Of a stretch of DNA of 64,000 nucleotides, positions 35,675 through 43,292 are shown one piece after another. A model generated the notes under the pieces. It did no database searches and had not been told where the DNA came from. It saw nothing but the letters and a program-made list of their open reading frames with translations. The stretch comes from Cupriavidus oxalaticus (GTDB taxonomy: Bacteria > Pseudomonadota > Gammaproteobacteria > Burkholderiales > Burkholderiaceae), in NCBI RefSeq assembly GCF_016894385.1, contig NZ_CP069811.1:1-64000 (forward strand), in the 5' to 3' direction. Within the stretch, counting starts at the first letter, position 1, and each line of letters starts with the position of its first letter. A program made the position numbers and the translations under genes.

Positions 35675-36625
35675 CTACAGCGTCTGGCCGGTGCTGCCGA
35701 AGGCGGCTTCGGCGCGCGGCGAACCGACCACCGTGCGGCTGCTGTCGCGCGTGAACGGCTCGTCGCCGCTGACCCACTCCAGCGTCGCCCCGCGCTGCAG
35801 GGCGGCGTAGACCGCTTCGCCCTTGTTGCGCACCTTGAGCCGCTGGTACAGCGTGCAGGCGTGGCTTTTCACCGTGGCCACCGAGATGTTCAGCATGCGG
35901 CTGACCGTCTTGATCGGGTAGCCGCGAGCCAGCAGCACCAGCACTTCGTACTGGCGCGGCGTGATCTTGAGCATTTCCGCTTCGCCGTAGCTCGGCTCTT
36001 CCTCGGCGATCGGCACGGCGCTGGCGGCAGCTGGCGCTGGCAACGGCTGGCCCGGTCTCAGGTCGGTCAGGTCCCGCACTGCCACGGCAGCGCGCGGCGT
36101 GCCGCGCTGCACGCTGGCGCATGAGGCGAGCGAGAGCGAGTCCGTGGGCAGGTTCGCCGGCAAGGGCAGCGGCGCGGCCGAGGCGAGCGACTGCACCGCC
36201 GGCATGGCCGAACGCGAGGCGGAAGGCGTGGTCCCGGTCTCGGCAGAGAACAGCAGGCCTTGCACCCCCGAGATGGCCAGGCGGATGGCCGCCTCGATCA
36301 CCGCCAGCGAGGCCGTCTTCGGCAGGCAGCCGCACACGCCGCGGGCGCTTTCCGGATTGGGCACGTGCAACGGCAGCACGTCGGCGAGGATCAGCACGCG
36401 CTGCGGCTGCAGCACGGCCTGGGCCTGTTCGAGTTGTACCCAGCCCGGACCGGGTTCGGCGGGCATGCCGAACACGAGCAGGTCTGCACGGTGGTGGCGG
36501 CTATCCAGCCTGGCAATGTCCGCGGGCGCAATGGCTGCCACCTGGGCGGATTCCTGGATGTTCTCGAGCATCTGCAACAGCCCGAGCCGGAGCAGCGGAT
36601 GCTCCTCGATCAGCAACGCGTTCAT
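35675..36625 (-). CDS. LuxR/NarL-type regulator with degenerate receiver domain
   Basis: A 316-residue DNA-binding protein. The ATG at 36625 has GGGGAG about 10 bases upstream. The N-terminal part folds like a receiver (ALLIEEHPLLRLGLLQMLEN), but the acidic pair is EE instead of DD. The phospho-acceptor site reads DLLVFGMP, with Gly where Asp is expected; the later Lys (CLPKTA) is kept. A Pro/Ala-rich linker leads to a C-terminal LuxR helix-turn-helix: ITPRQYEVLVLLARGYPIKT, then VATVKSHACTLYQRLKVRNK. Likely a phosphorylation-independent regulator of the polysaccharide locus (NarL family). Confidence 0.9.
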   Translation of the reverse strand: MNALLIEEHPLLRLGLLQMLENIQESAQVAAIAPADIARLDSRHHRADLLVFGMPAEPGPGWVQLEQAQAVLQPQRVLILADVLPLHVPNPESARGVCGCLPKTASLAVIEAAIRLAISGVQGLLFSAETGTTPSASRSAMPAVQSLASAAPLPLPANLPTDSLSLASCASVQRGTPRAAVAVRDLTDLRPGQPLPAPAAASAVPIAEEEPSYGEAEMLKITPRQYEVLVLLARGYPIKTVSRMLNISVATVKSHACTLYQRLKVRNKGEAVYAALQRGATLEWVSGDEPFTRDSSRTVVGSPRAEAAFGSTGQTL

Positions 36626-37328
36626 CGACTTCACTCCCCGTTTACTCGGGAGCGGACAGCGGGACGCTTTGCGTATGGAGGGCAGTGCAGGACGGCAGCC
36701 ACCATTGGTGTCTGACCGCGTGTGTGACCCCCATGCTTCCATGCCCCGGCAGTCCCGTTCTTCTGGATGGAACTTGTCGATGGCTGGATGGTTGACCCGA
36801 ACCCGAACCCGAAAGATTCTCGCTCCTAAATCGGCTTAAATTCATCTTATGGGCTGGTTGAGTGGATTGCAAGCGAGCGGAATTGGGACGAGGCAGGGTA
36901 GGAATGACAGGCTTGTCATAATCCTTTAGGAATTCACCCGAATGCGCCATCCCAGGTTCCGCAAACGCCGCACTGGCGCCGGGTTCCGGCAGTTTCAACG
37001 ATGTGACACCTGAATTTAAAATGGTTGCAGCGCTGAAACAGATCACATTATCCTAAGCCCCCATGAGAGGGGTTGCTAACCCTATCGTGGGGTGTACGGA
37101 ATATATGGTGCATGCAGGTGGCGCAATTATGAAACGGCAGCTTGATACAGCGTTCCGTAATATATCTGCGCGATTAATGACGCGCTCGGGCGCATGGCCT
37201 AGTGCTTCTGGATGAGGCGTGGCTACACCCTCGGAATGAGACCTGGGAAGGCCGCTGCACCGGTCTGCACCCGGCTTGCCACCAACTGGATCCGCCAGGG
37301 TGGCAAGCCGGTATCGGAACCCGGTGCT
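36626..37328. other. Upstream region of the LuxR-type regulator; AT-rich
   Basis: This 703-base gap is the most AT-rich stretch of the left half (about 36820-37190), suggesting promoters or binding sites. TGTGACA at 37000-37006 is preceded by TTTCAACGA, a half-match to the palindrome upstream of the glycine-rich operon (47004-47021). An inverted pair ACGGAA (about 37098) and TTCCGT (about 37151) flanks a TATAT-rich segment. No gene is supported. Confidence 0.45.
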
Positions 37329-37646
37329 TCAGCGGGTCCAGTGGCCGGGGCGCATGACCCAGCCCTGCGGCCCGCGCACCCAGCGGTCGGGCACGAAGCG
37401 GTGGCCCGGGCGCTGCGCCTGCCAGTAGCCCGGGCGCCAGTCGTAGCGGCCGCGCACGCCGGCCCAGTGGCCGGGCACCCAGACCTGGCCGCGGCGCGCG
37501 GCGGGATGCGGTTCATGGCGCGGCGGCGGCGGCGGATGGCCATAGCCGCGGGCCACGGCGGTGGGATGGGCTTCGGCGGGGGCGATCAGTCCGAAGGCGC
37601 CGCCCGTGGCGAGGACGGCTGCGGCAAGCAAGAGATGGCGTTTCAT
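37329..37646 (-). CDS. Small exported WxxGxW-repeat protein (BcpO-related)
   Basis: A 105-residue protein with AAGGAG 9 bases before the ATG at 37646. A Sec signal (MKRHLLLAAAVLATGGAFGL, cleavage near AEA-H) is followed by a Pro/His-rich stretch (GHPPPPPRHEP). Four WxPGxW-type repeats then follow: WVPGHW, WRPGYW, the related WVRGPQGW, and RPGHW. This is the YxWGxW/WxxGxW family of small exported proteins common in Burkholderiales, whose function is unknown; a cell-envelope or metal-related role is often guessed. It lies 82 bases downstream of the small lipoprotein gene on the same strand. Confidence 0.85.
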   Translation of the reverse strand: MKRHLLLAAAVLATGGAFGLIAPAEAHPTAVARGYGHPPPPPRHEPHPAARRGQVWVPGHWAGVRGRYDWRPGYWQAQRPGHRFVPDRWVRGPQGWVMRPGHWTR

Positions 37647-37674
37647 GGGATGGCTCCTTGTGGGCGGTCGTTGT

Positions 37675-37737
37675 CAGGCAACCAGGCAATCAGGCAATCG
37701 ATCATCAATCCGGGGATCAATCCAGGGATCAATACCG
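37675..37737. repeat. Short tandem repeats between two small exported-protein genes
   Basis: Imperfect units of CAGGCAAT (three copies) and ATCAATCC/ATCAATAC (three copies) lie back to back; slippage products with no obvious function. Confidence 0.6.
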
Positions 37738-37854
37738 GTCGTAGTGATGGTGGTGGCGGGGCGGCGGGCCGCCGCGCGGCGGCACGACGATGCAGGCGGA
37801 AAGCAATGCGGCCGTGGTGGACAGCAGCACGACCAGGGAAAGGGCTCGTTTCAT
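37729..37854 (-). CDS. Tiny lipoprotein, 41 residues, His/Pro-rich tail
   Basis: The frame begins at the ATG at 37854, with AGGAG 7 bases upstream, and ends with TGA at 37729. The product has a full lipoprotein signal (MKRALSLVVLLSTTAALLSA then Cys21) and a 20-residue mature part with VPPRGGPPPR, a run of four His, and YDRY. Third codon positions are GC-rich as in neighbours. Many Burkholderiales encode similar very short lipoproteins next to WxxGxW genes. Function unknown; the His cluster could bind metal. Confidence 0.75.
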   Translation of the reverse strand: MKRALSLVVLLSTTAALLSACIVVPPRGGPPPRHHHHYDRY

Positions 37855-38129
37855 TTCTGGGCTCCTGGCGGGATCGCGTTGGACACGGCTTCAATGTAGC
37901 GACCGGCCCCCTCGCTGCGTGCTTGCACTTGTAAGGCTGTCTCACATGGGGAGGAACCGTGGGGGATCGGGCGCGCGCTGCCCGGCGATGCCTGCGGAGC
38001 CTTGTGCGGCAAGGCGCGCCGGACGCGGGAGCGGCATTGCCAAAGGGTGCGGCAAGCCCACGGATGGCGTAATGTGACGTTACATCGGAAATAGATCTCG
38101 CAAGCTGACGCGGGCGCATTGCCGCGCTG

Positions 38130-38146
38130 ACGCAGAAACGGGTACG
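38130..38146 (+). repeat. Dispersed motif copy
   Basis: ACGCAGAAACGGGTACG, one base (C for T) from the window consensus over 17 positions. Confidence 0.7.
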
Positions 38147-38320
38147 GTCGGCGGCAATGCCGCGGTCCTGCCCCGAGTCCTTGCCGGGAAGGGCCGGGAC
38201 GGTGCAGCATGCTTCAGCATGGCTCGCGTTGCGCGCCGGGCGGGTTCGTTACGATGCGTGCGGGATGCCGGTATGGCCGCTCAGGGGCACTGCGTCAATG
38301 GCATGAAGCTTGCGCGTGGC

Positions 38321-38372
38321 GGAGTGCCAGACGGAGTGCCGGACGGAGTGCCGGACGGAGTGCCAGACGGAG
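38321..38372. repeat. 12-bp tandem repeat, 4.3 copies
   Basis: GGAGTGCCAGAC, GGAGTGCCGGAC (twice), GGAGTGCCAGAC, then GGAG. If translated on the plus strand it reads Gly-Val-Pro-Asp repeats, but no convincing gene contains it. Confidence 0.85.
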
Positions 38373-38422
38373 CCGGTCGGGCCAGGAAGCGGAATCTGCC
38401 ACGTGTGCTTGAAGGAGGCGCC

Positions 38423-38699
38423 ATGCCAATCATGCTCATCGTGCTTGCCTTGCAGTTTTTGCAGGGGCTGTCGCCACCCGCCGCGGCGCTGTTCGCGCTG
38501 CCCCAGGAGGTGCTGGATGCCACGGCCACGGTAGAGGCTGCGCTGACTCGCTGACCTGCCGCTTCTCCACGAGGGGTTCGGCGGCGGCATCGTGGGCGCG
38601 ATCGATTTCCGCATGGACCTGCAGCGCGAAGCCGACCCCAACGGGGATCGGGTGCGCATCGGGATGTCGGGCAAGTTCCTGCCCGGCAAGCGCTACTGA
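38423..38699 (+). pseudogene. Possible frameshifted small gene or fragment
   Basis: GAAGGAGG at 38411-38418 precedes an ATG at 38423, opening a 43-residue hydrophobic frame (MPIMLIVLALQFLQGLSPPA...) that stops at 38554. A second frame then runs from about 38547 to a TGA at 38697-38699. It uses almost only G/C third positions and reads ...GAIDFRMDLQREADPNGDRV...SGKFLPGKRY. The switch of frame at about 38547-38554 suggests one gene broken by a frameshift, or a fragment left by deletion. I do not recognise the family. The MFS gene on the other strand ends inside its last codons. Confidence 0.45.
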
Positions 38700-39994
38700 A
38701 GGCGGCCGATGCCGACTGCTGAAGACTCGGCGGACGCCGCAGCATAGGCGGCGACGTAGCCGGCCGGATTCAGGCGCAGCGTCAGCCCGGCCACCAGCGC
38801 CGCGCAGCCGAGGTGGTACCACCAGCCCGCGGCAAAGCCGCCGGTATGAGCTTGCAGCATCGCGGTCAGCCACGGCGCCAGTGCCGCCAGCAGGAAGCCG
38901 CCGCCCTGCATCAGCGCGCTCAGCGCGCCGGCGCTGTCCGGGTCGGGCAGGTGGTCCAGCGCCACCACCAGGTACAGCGCAAAGCAGCCGCCCAGCCCGG
39001 CGCCGCCGATCACGGCCCATGCGTACGGCGCCGCGTCGGGCCAGAGCGCGAGCCCGGCAAAGCCGGTCGCCTGCATCGCCAGCGCCAGCATCATCCACGC
39101 GCGCCGATCGACGCGCCGAGCCGCCAGTGCCGGCAGCAGCAGTGCCGCGCCGGCCTGCGCCACCGCCATCATTGCCACCAGCGCGCCGCTGGCGGATGCG
39201 CTCCAGCCGTGGCCCTGGTAGAACGGCGCCAGCCACGCCACCAGCGAGGCATAGCCGCCGTTCATCACGCCAAAGCCTCCCATCAGCAGCCACGTGCGCG
39301 GCCGGCGCAGCAGGGCGCGCGTCGCGCCCGCGGAAGGGCTGCGCGCCGCTGCCTGGTCCGGCAGCCGGTCCTTGCGATGCGTGCGCGGCAGCGCCACCCA
39401 GCCAAGCGCCAGCGCGGCCAGTGCTGGCAGTGCCCACAGCGCCAGCGCTTCGCGCCAGCTGCCGGACAGCGCCGTCACGTAGGGCGAGAGCTGCGCGCCC
39501 AGCGCACCGCCGCCCATCAGCGCGGCCGAGTACAGCCCCATCACCGGGGCCACGCGGCCGGGAAATTCCTGCTTGACCAGTCCCGGGAAGGCCGCCTGCA
39601 CCACGGCCACGCCCAGCCCGCACAGCGCCGCCGAGGCGATCAGCCCGCCGCCATCGGCCACGCCGAGGCGCAATGCGCAGCCCGCGCCCAGCAGCGCCAG
39701 CGCACCCAGCACCGCGTTGCGCGCACCCAGGCGGGCGCGCAGCGCGGGGCCGAAGAACGCGCCCACGCCCATCAGCAGCATCGGCAGCAAGGTCAGCCAG
39801 GCCATGCCCTGGTACGTGAGTCCGGTGCCGGCGCGGATCGTCGGCGCGAGCGGCCCCACCGCGGTCAGGAACGGCCGCAGGTTCAGGCCGATGCCGGCCA
39901 CGGCAGCCAGTACCAGCCAGCGCGCCGGTGCCCTGCCGCTGCGCGTGCGTGCCGCGGCGCCGGCGAGGTCGGGCGCCTGTGCCATGTCCGCCAT
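38693..39994 (-). CDS. MFS transporter, CynX/NimT-like
   Basis: A 433-residue, 12-helix major facilitator. The opening helix LVLAAVAGIGLNLRPFLTAV, with the N-L-R-P-x-x-T-A-V pattern, is typical of the CynX/NimT/YeaN branch (cyanate, 2-nitroimidazole and related transporters). GALGAQLSPYVTALSG and the RTWLLMGGFGVMNGGYASLV loop are also characteristic. The start at 39994 lies 1 base after the deaminase stop, so the two genes form an operon. The transported substrate may be the deaminase's purine or pyrimidine substrate; that is inference from context. Confidence 0.9.
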   Translation of the reverse strand: MADMAQAPDLAGAAARTRSGRAPARWLVLAAVAGIGLNLRPFLTAVGPLAPTIRAGTGLTYQGMAWLTLLPMLLMGVGAFFGPALRARLGARNAVLGALALLGAGCALRLGVADGGGLIASAALCGLGVAVVQAAFPGLVKQEFPGRVAPVMGLYSAALMGGGALGAQLSPYVTALSGSWREALALWALPALAALALGWVALPRTHRKDRLPDQAAARSPSAGATRALLRRPRTWLLMGGFGVMNGGYASLVAWLAPFYQGHGWSASASGALVAMMAVAQAGAALLLPALAARRVDRRAWMMLALAMQATGFAGLALWPDAAPYAWAVIGGAGLGGCFALYLVVALDHLPDPDSAGALSALMQGGGFLLAALAPWLTAMLQAHTGGFAAGWWYHLGCAALVAGLTLRLNPAGYVAAYAAASAESSAVGIGRLQ

Positions 39995-39995
39995 G

Positions 39996-40463
39996 TCAGC
40001 GGCGCGAAGTGTGCGGGGCGCGCGGGCCGTAGAGCTGGGCGGCGGACAGGTCTACCGGCACGCGCGTCAGCGGCAGCGGCGGCGGATCCAGCGGCAGGCG
40101 CAGCGCCTGGTAGGCGGCTTCGCTGGACAAGCCGTAGGGCGCGGCGTCGTTGTTGTCGAAGGCGTAGTAGACCGCCTGCACCCCGGCCATGGTCATCGCC
40201 GCCAGGCACATCGGGCAGGGGTGGCCGCTGGCGTAGACCACGCTGCCGCGCAGGTCCGGACGGCCCAGCTTGCGCGCCGCGGCCCGCACCGCTTCCATTT
40301 CGGCGTGGGTGGTCGGGTCGTGGCTGTGCACGATGTCGTTGACGCCGGTGGCAACGGCCTGGCCGTCGATGGCCAGCACGGCACCGAAGGGGCGCCCGCC
40401 GCGGTCGCGGTTGGCTGCGGCAAGGCGCACCGCCTCTCGCATGAATGCCTGGTGAGTAGTCAT
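39996..40463 (-). CDS. Nucleoside/nucleobase deaminase (guanine deaminase-like, CMP/dCMP fold)
   Basis: A 155-residue zinc-dependent deaminase. The ATG at 40463 (MTTHQAFMREAVRLAAANRD) is chosen because the 24 upstream codons lack similarity. Zinc motifs are TTHAEMEAV (His ligand and proton-shuttle Glu) and SGHPCPMCLAAM (two Cys ligands). GGRPFGAVL and the tail fit the GuaD/guanine deaminase group rather than tRNA adenosine deaminase, but the base is uncertain. First gene of the operon with the MFS gene, divergent from the LysR gene at 40614. Confidence 0.9.
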   Translation of the reverse strand: MTTHQAFMREAVRLAAANRDRGGRPFGAVLAIDGQAVATGVNDIVHSHDPTTHAEMEAVRAAARKLGRPDLRGSVVYASGHPCPMCLAAMTMAGVQAVYYAFDNNDAAPYGLSSEAAYQALRLPLDPPPLPLTRVPVDLSAAQLYGPRAPHTSRR

Positions 40464-40613
40464 GGCTTGTGCAGGGATTCCGATAAGTGAGTCCACGCTC
40501 GCAAGACTTGCGGCATGGCAACTGGCAGGTTGCACACTGTACGCTGGGGCTTGGTGATTGGGAAATTAAATGATGAAATCGCTGGCAGTGGAAAACCCAA
40601 TGGAAGGCCCGCC

Positions 40614-41504
40614 ATGCAGGACCCCCGACTCGATCCCGTGCTGTTGCAGAGTTTTGTCGCCGTGGCGGAGAGCGGCAGCTTTACCCGCGCAGCCCAGCGC
40701 GTGCACCTGACCCAGTCGACCGTCAGCCAGCAGGTGCGGCGGCTTGAAGACCAGCTTGGCTGCGTGCTGCTGGACCGCGGCGGGCGCTACGTGGTGACGA
40801 CACCGGAGGGTGAGCGGCTGCTGGGCTACGCGCGCCGCCTGCAGCAGCTGATGGCCGAGGCGGTCGGGCAGCTGCGCCAGAGCGCCGGCCAGGGCGAGAT
40901 CCGCATCGGCGTGCCAGAGGATTTCGCGGCGCGGCCGCTGACACCGGTGCTGGCCGCGTTCGCCGACGACTGGCCCGGGGTGCGCCTGGAAGTGACCAGC
41001 GGCATGAGCCACGAGCTGTGGCAGCGCTTCCAGGACCGCGAGTTCGACCTGGTGCTGGTCAAGCAGCGCGTGGCGCAGGCGCCGGGCATGGCCAGCTGGC
41101 CCGAGCCGCTGTGCTGGATCGACAGCCGCACCCGGCCGGCGGTGGCGCGCGATCCGGTGCCGTTGGTGGCGTTTCCCGCCGGCGGGCTGTACCGCGGCGA
41201 GATGACGCACGCGCTCGACGCCGGCGGACGGCGCTGGCGCATCGCCTTCGTCAGCGCGAGCCTGGCCAGCATCCTCGCCGCGGTGGCGGACGGGCTCGGC
41301 ATCACGCTGCTGCCGCGGCGCCTGGCCACGGCGCATCACCAGGTGCTGGACGGCGGCGGCTGGCCGGGGGCGGTGCCGGACGTGGAGCTGAGCCTGCACG
41401 CGCAGCCGGACCTGCCGGCCCCGGCGCGCGACATGGCCGCGCGCCTGGCCGCACTGTGCGAGCGAGTCATGAGTTCCGGCGCCGCGGCGCCGGATGTCGG
41501 CTAG
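40614..41504 (+). CDS. LysR-family transcriptional regulator
   Basis: A 296-residue regulator. The ATG at 40614 follows GGAAGG about 8 bases upstream. The N-terminal winged helix-turn-helix reads LLQSFVAVAESGSFTRAAQR, then VHLTQSTVSQQVRRLEDQLG. The C-terminal periplasmic-binding-protein-like effector domain runs from about residue 90 (GEIRIGVPEDFAARPLTPVL). It is divergent from the deaminase-MFS operon with 150 bases between the starts, the usual arrangement for a LysR regulator of its neighbour. Effector unknown. Confidence 0.93.
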   Translation: MQDPRLDPVLLQSFVAVAESGSFTRAAQRVHLTQSTVSQQVRRLEDQLGCVLLDRGGRYVVTTPEGERLLGYARRLQQLMAEAVGQLRQSAGQGEIRIGVPEDFAARPLTPVLAAFADDWPGVRLEVTSGMSHELWQRFQDREFDLVLVKQRVAQAPGMASWPEPLCWIDSRTRPAVARDPVPLVAFPAGGLYRGEMTHALDAGGRRWRIAFVSASLASILAAVADGLGITLLPRRLATAHHQVLDGGGWPGAVPDVELSLHAQPDLPAPARDMAARLAALCERVMSSGAAAPDVG

Positions 41505-41522
41505 CGCAAGCGTCAGCCGAAC

Positions 41523-41714
41523 TCAGCCGAAGTATTCGTTGTAGTAGCGGGTGCAGGTGCCGGACGGCCGGAAGGTGTACGGCAGTTCGGCCAGCGCGGC
41601 GGCTTCGAGCGAGCCGAAGGGGATGTCGGGCGCGTTCAGGCTGGCGGCTTCGGTGGCGTCGGAGGGATGAGCAGGACGGTGGGCAGGATGCTGGGCGTGG
41701 GCTTGCGAAGTCAT
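41523..41714 (-). CDS. Small hypothetical protein, 63 residues
   Basis: A frame from the ATG at 41714 to 41523 encodes a His/Pro/Ala-rich N-terminus (MTSQAHAQHPAHRPAHPSDA) and a more ordered C-terminus ending ...YTFRPSGTCTRYYNEYFG. There is no signal peptide. I do not recognise it. Weak Shine-Dalgarno. It lies between the LysR gene and the phosphoribosyltransferase; the well-defined C-terminus and GC-rich third positions favour a real gene, but support is limited. Confidence 0.45.
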   Translation of the reverse strand: MTSQAHAQHPAHRPAHPSDATEAASLNAPDIPFGSLEAAALAELPYTFRPSGTCTRYYNEYFG

Positions 41715-41979
41715 TTTGCGGTACGTCGAAAGGCCGGCCGGGCCGGCGATTGGCAAGGCACCCATCCTAATGCGCCCGCGCGCCGGGATCAGCCCCCCTG
41801 CGTTGAACACACTGTTGCGCAATCGCGTCCAATCGCGGCGGCTTGCGTGACGTTGGCGGCGGATGAAGGCAACCCGCCGGTTGCGCCGACGCCTTCCGCG
41901 GCAAGGTCTATATTGGCCGAAGGGCTACCCTGCGGTGCCCCGGCCGGGGATTGCCGGCCAGCCAAACCGGGAGCGCGCC

Positions 41980-42675
41980 ATGCCAGTCCCACCGTGCTTT
42001 GCCGATCGCCGCGAAGCCGGCCATTACCTCGGCCGCCGCCTGGCGGAACTGGGCTTCGGCACCGACAAGCTCGGCCAGCCGGCGCTGGTGCTGGCGCTGC
42101 CGCGCGGCGGCGTACCCGTCGCCTTCGAGGTGGCGCACGCGCTCGGTGCGCAGCTCGACGTGCTGCTGGTGCGCAAGATCGGCGCCACCGGCTACCCGGA
42201 GCTGGCGCTGGGCGCCGTGGTCGAGGGCGATGCCGGCGGCGGCGGGCCGCATACGGTGGTCAACGACGATCCCTGGGCACGCCGCGCGGTGGAAAGCGGC
42301 AGCTTCGATGCCGAACGCGGGCGCCAGCTCGACGAGATCGCCCGGCGCCAGCAGCGCTATCGCGGCGGCGCGCCGGTGCCGGCGCGGGCCGGGCGTACCG
42401 TGATCGTGGTCGATGACGGCGTCGCCACCGGGGCGACCATGCGCGCCGCTTTGGAAGGCGTGCGCATGGCCGGCGCCGCACGGGTGATCGCGGCCACGCC
42501 GGTCGGCGCACAGGAAGGGCTGGCCAGCCTGGAGGCGGCGGCCGACGAGGTGATCTGCCTGAATACGCCGCCCAACTTCGGCGCGGTCGGCTCCTTCTAC
42601 CTGGATTTCACCCAGACCAGCGACGACGAGGCGCTCGGGCTGCTGCGCCAGGCGGCCGCCACGCGCGCGGGCTGA
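41980..42675 (+). CDS. Phosphoribosyltransferase-fold protein
   Basis: A 231-residue protein. The ATG at 41980 has GGGAG 7 bases upstream. The PRPP-binding loop is VIVVDDGVATGATMRAALEG (about residues 138-157), and ALVLALPRGGVPVAFEVAHA with LDVLLVRKIGATGYPELALG is typical of the large group of uncharacterised phosphoribosyltransferases (often annotated DUF, sometimes fused to a hydrolase). The base that is ribosylated cannot be told. It stands alone with its own upstream region of about 265 bases. Confidence 0.88.
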   Translation: MPVPPCFADRREAGHYLGRRLAELGFGTDKLGQPALVLALPRGGVPVAFEVAHALGAQLDVLLVRKIGATGYPELALGAVVEGDAGGGGPHTVVNDDPWARRAVESGSFDAERGRQLDEIARRQQRYRGGAPVPARAGRTVIVVDDGVATGATMRAALEGVRMAGAARVIAATPVGAQEGLASLEAAADEVICLNTPPNFGAVGSFYLDFTQTSDDEALGLLRQAAATRAG

Positions 42676-42697
42676 CGCGTCAGCGGCAGCGTTAGCG

Positions 42698-43237
42698 TCA
42701 GCGCCAGGCCCGGGCGGCCAGGCGCCGCTTCAGGTGCGGCACCAGCCCGCCGGCGCCGAGGATTTCGCGCAGGAAATCGGGGATCGGCTCGCACGCTACC
42801 GTGCTGCCGTCGTCCAGGCGCAGCAGCGCCGTCTCCAGGTCCAGCGCCGCCCGGGCGCCGTCGGCCAGCCGGCCGGCCTCCGCGCACACCAGCACCGGCA
42901 GTCCCAGGTTGATCGCGTTGCGGTAGAACAGCCCGCCGAACGACAGCGCCACCACCGCGCCCACGCCCAGCTCGCGCAGCGCCTGCGGCGCCTGCTCACG
43001 CGAGGAGCCGATGCCGAAGTTGGCGCCCGCTACCACCACATCGCCCGGCCGCACGCTGCCTGGAAACTCGGGGCGCAGCGATGCCAGGCAGTGCCGCGCC
43101 AGCACGGGCAGCGGCGATTTCATCAGCACGGCGGGGGCCATGGCATCGGTGTCGACGTTGTCGCCGAAACGCCAGATGCGGCCGGCGGGGGCGGGGGCCG
43201 GTATATCGGCCGGATTGGGGGCGGCAGGAGCAGTCAT
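42698..43237 (-). CDS. 3-isopropylmalate dehydratase small subunit-like (LeuD-type swivel domain)
   Basis: A 179-residue aconitase-family swivel domain. The motif GDVVVAGANFGIGSSREQAP (residues about 63-82) carries the S-S-R-E residues that bind the substrate carboxylate. With the large subunit at 43293 it makes a two-subunit [4Fe-4S] hydro-lyase. The context (GntR regulator, Bug receptor, no leuB or leuA) argues for a catabolic dehydratase of a 2- or 3-hydroxydicarboxylate rather than leucine synthesis. Last gene of the operon, 55 bases after the large subunit. Confidence 0.9.
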   Translation of the reverse strand: MTAPAAPNPADIPAPAPAGRIWRFGDNVDTDAMAPAVLMKSPLPVLARHCLASLRPEFPGSVRPGDVVVAGANFGIGSSREQAPQALRELGVGAVVALSFGGLFYRNAINLGLPVLVCAEAGRLADGARAALDLETALLRLDDGSTVACEPIPDFLREILGAGGLVPHLKRRLAARAWR

Positions 43238-43292
43238 GCAAGAGGTCAGGCCCGCCCGCGCGGGCGCGTGGTCAGGCCGCGTCGTTATGGTT

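Larger units (their letters stand above)
37855..38422. other. Intergenic region with a motif copy and 12-bp repeats
   Basis: This 568-base gap contains a dispersed-motif copy (38130-38146) and the 12-bp tandem repeat at 38321-38372. The GGAGCC before 37854 belongs to the tiny lipoprotein gene. A plus-strand frame runs through the repeats (38219-38554), but its first part has no family signature and no clear start; I do not call it a gene. Confidence 0.5.

Noticed and set aside
37129..37215. A 28-codon frame starting ATGAAACGG in the AT-rich gap
   Set aside because: No ribosome site, composition unlike neighbours, no recognisable features.
37212..37934. A 240-residue plus-strand frame
   Set aside because: It overlaps the two small minus-strand genes, which have signal peptides and ribosome sites; the plus frame has neither.
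38321..38372. Possible CRISPR-like repeats
   Set aside because: The units are 12 bp and directly abutting without spacers, so this is a simple tandem repeat.
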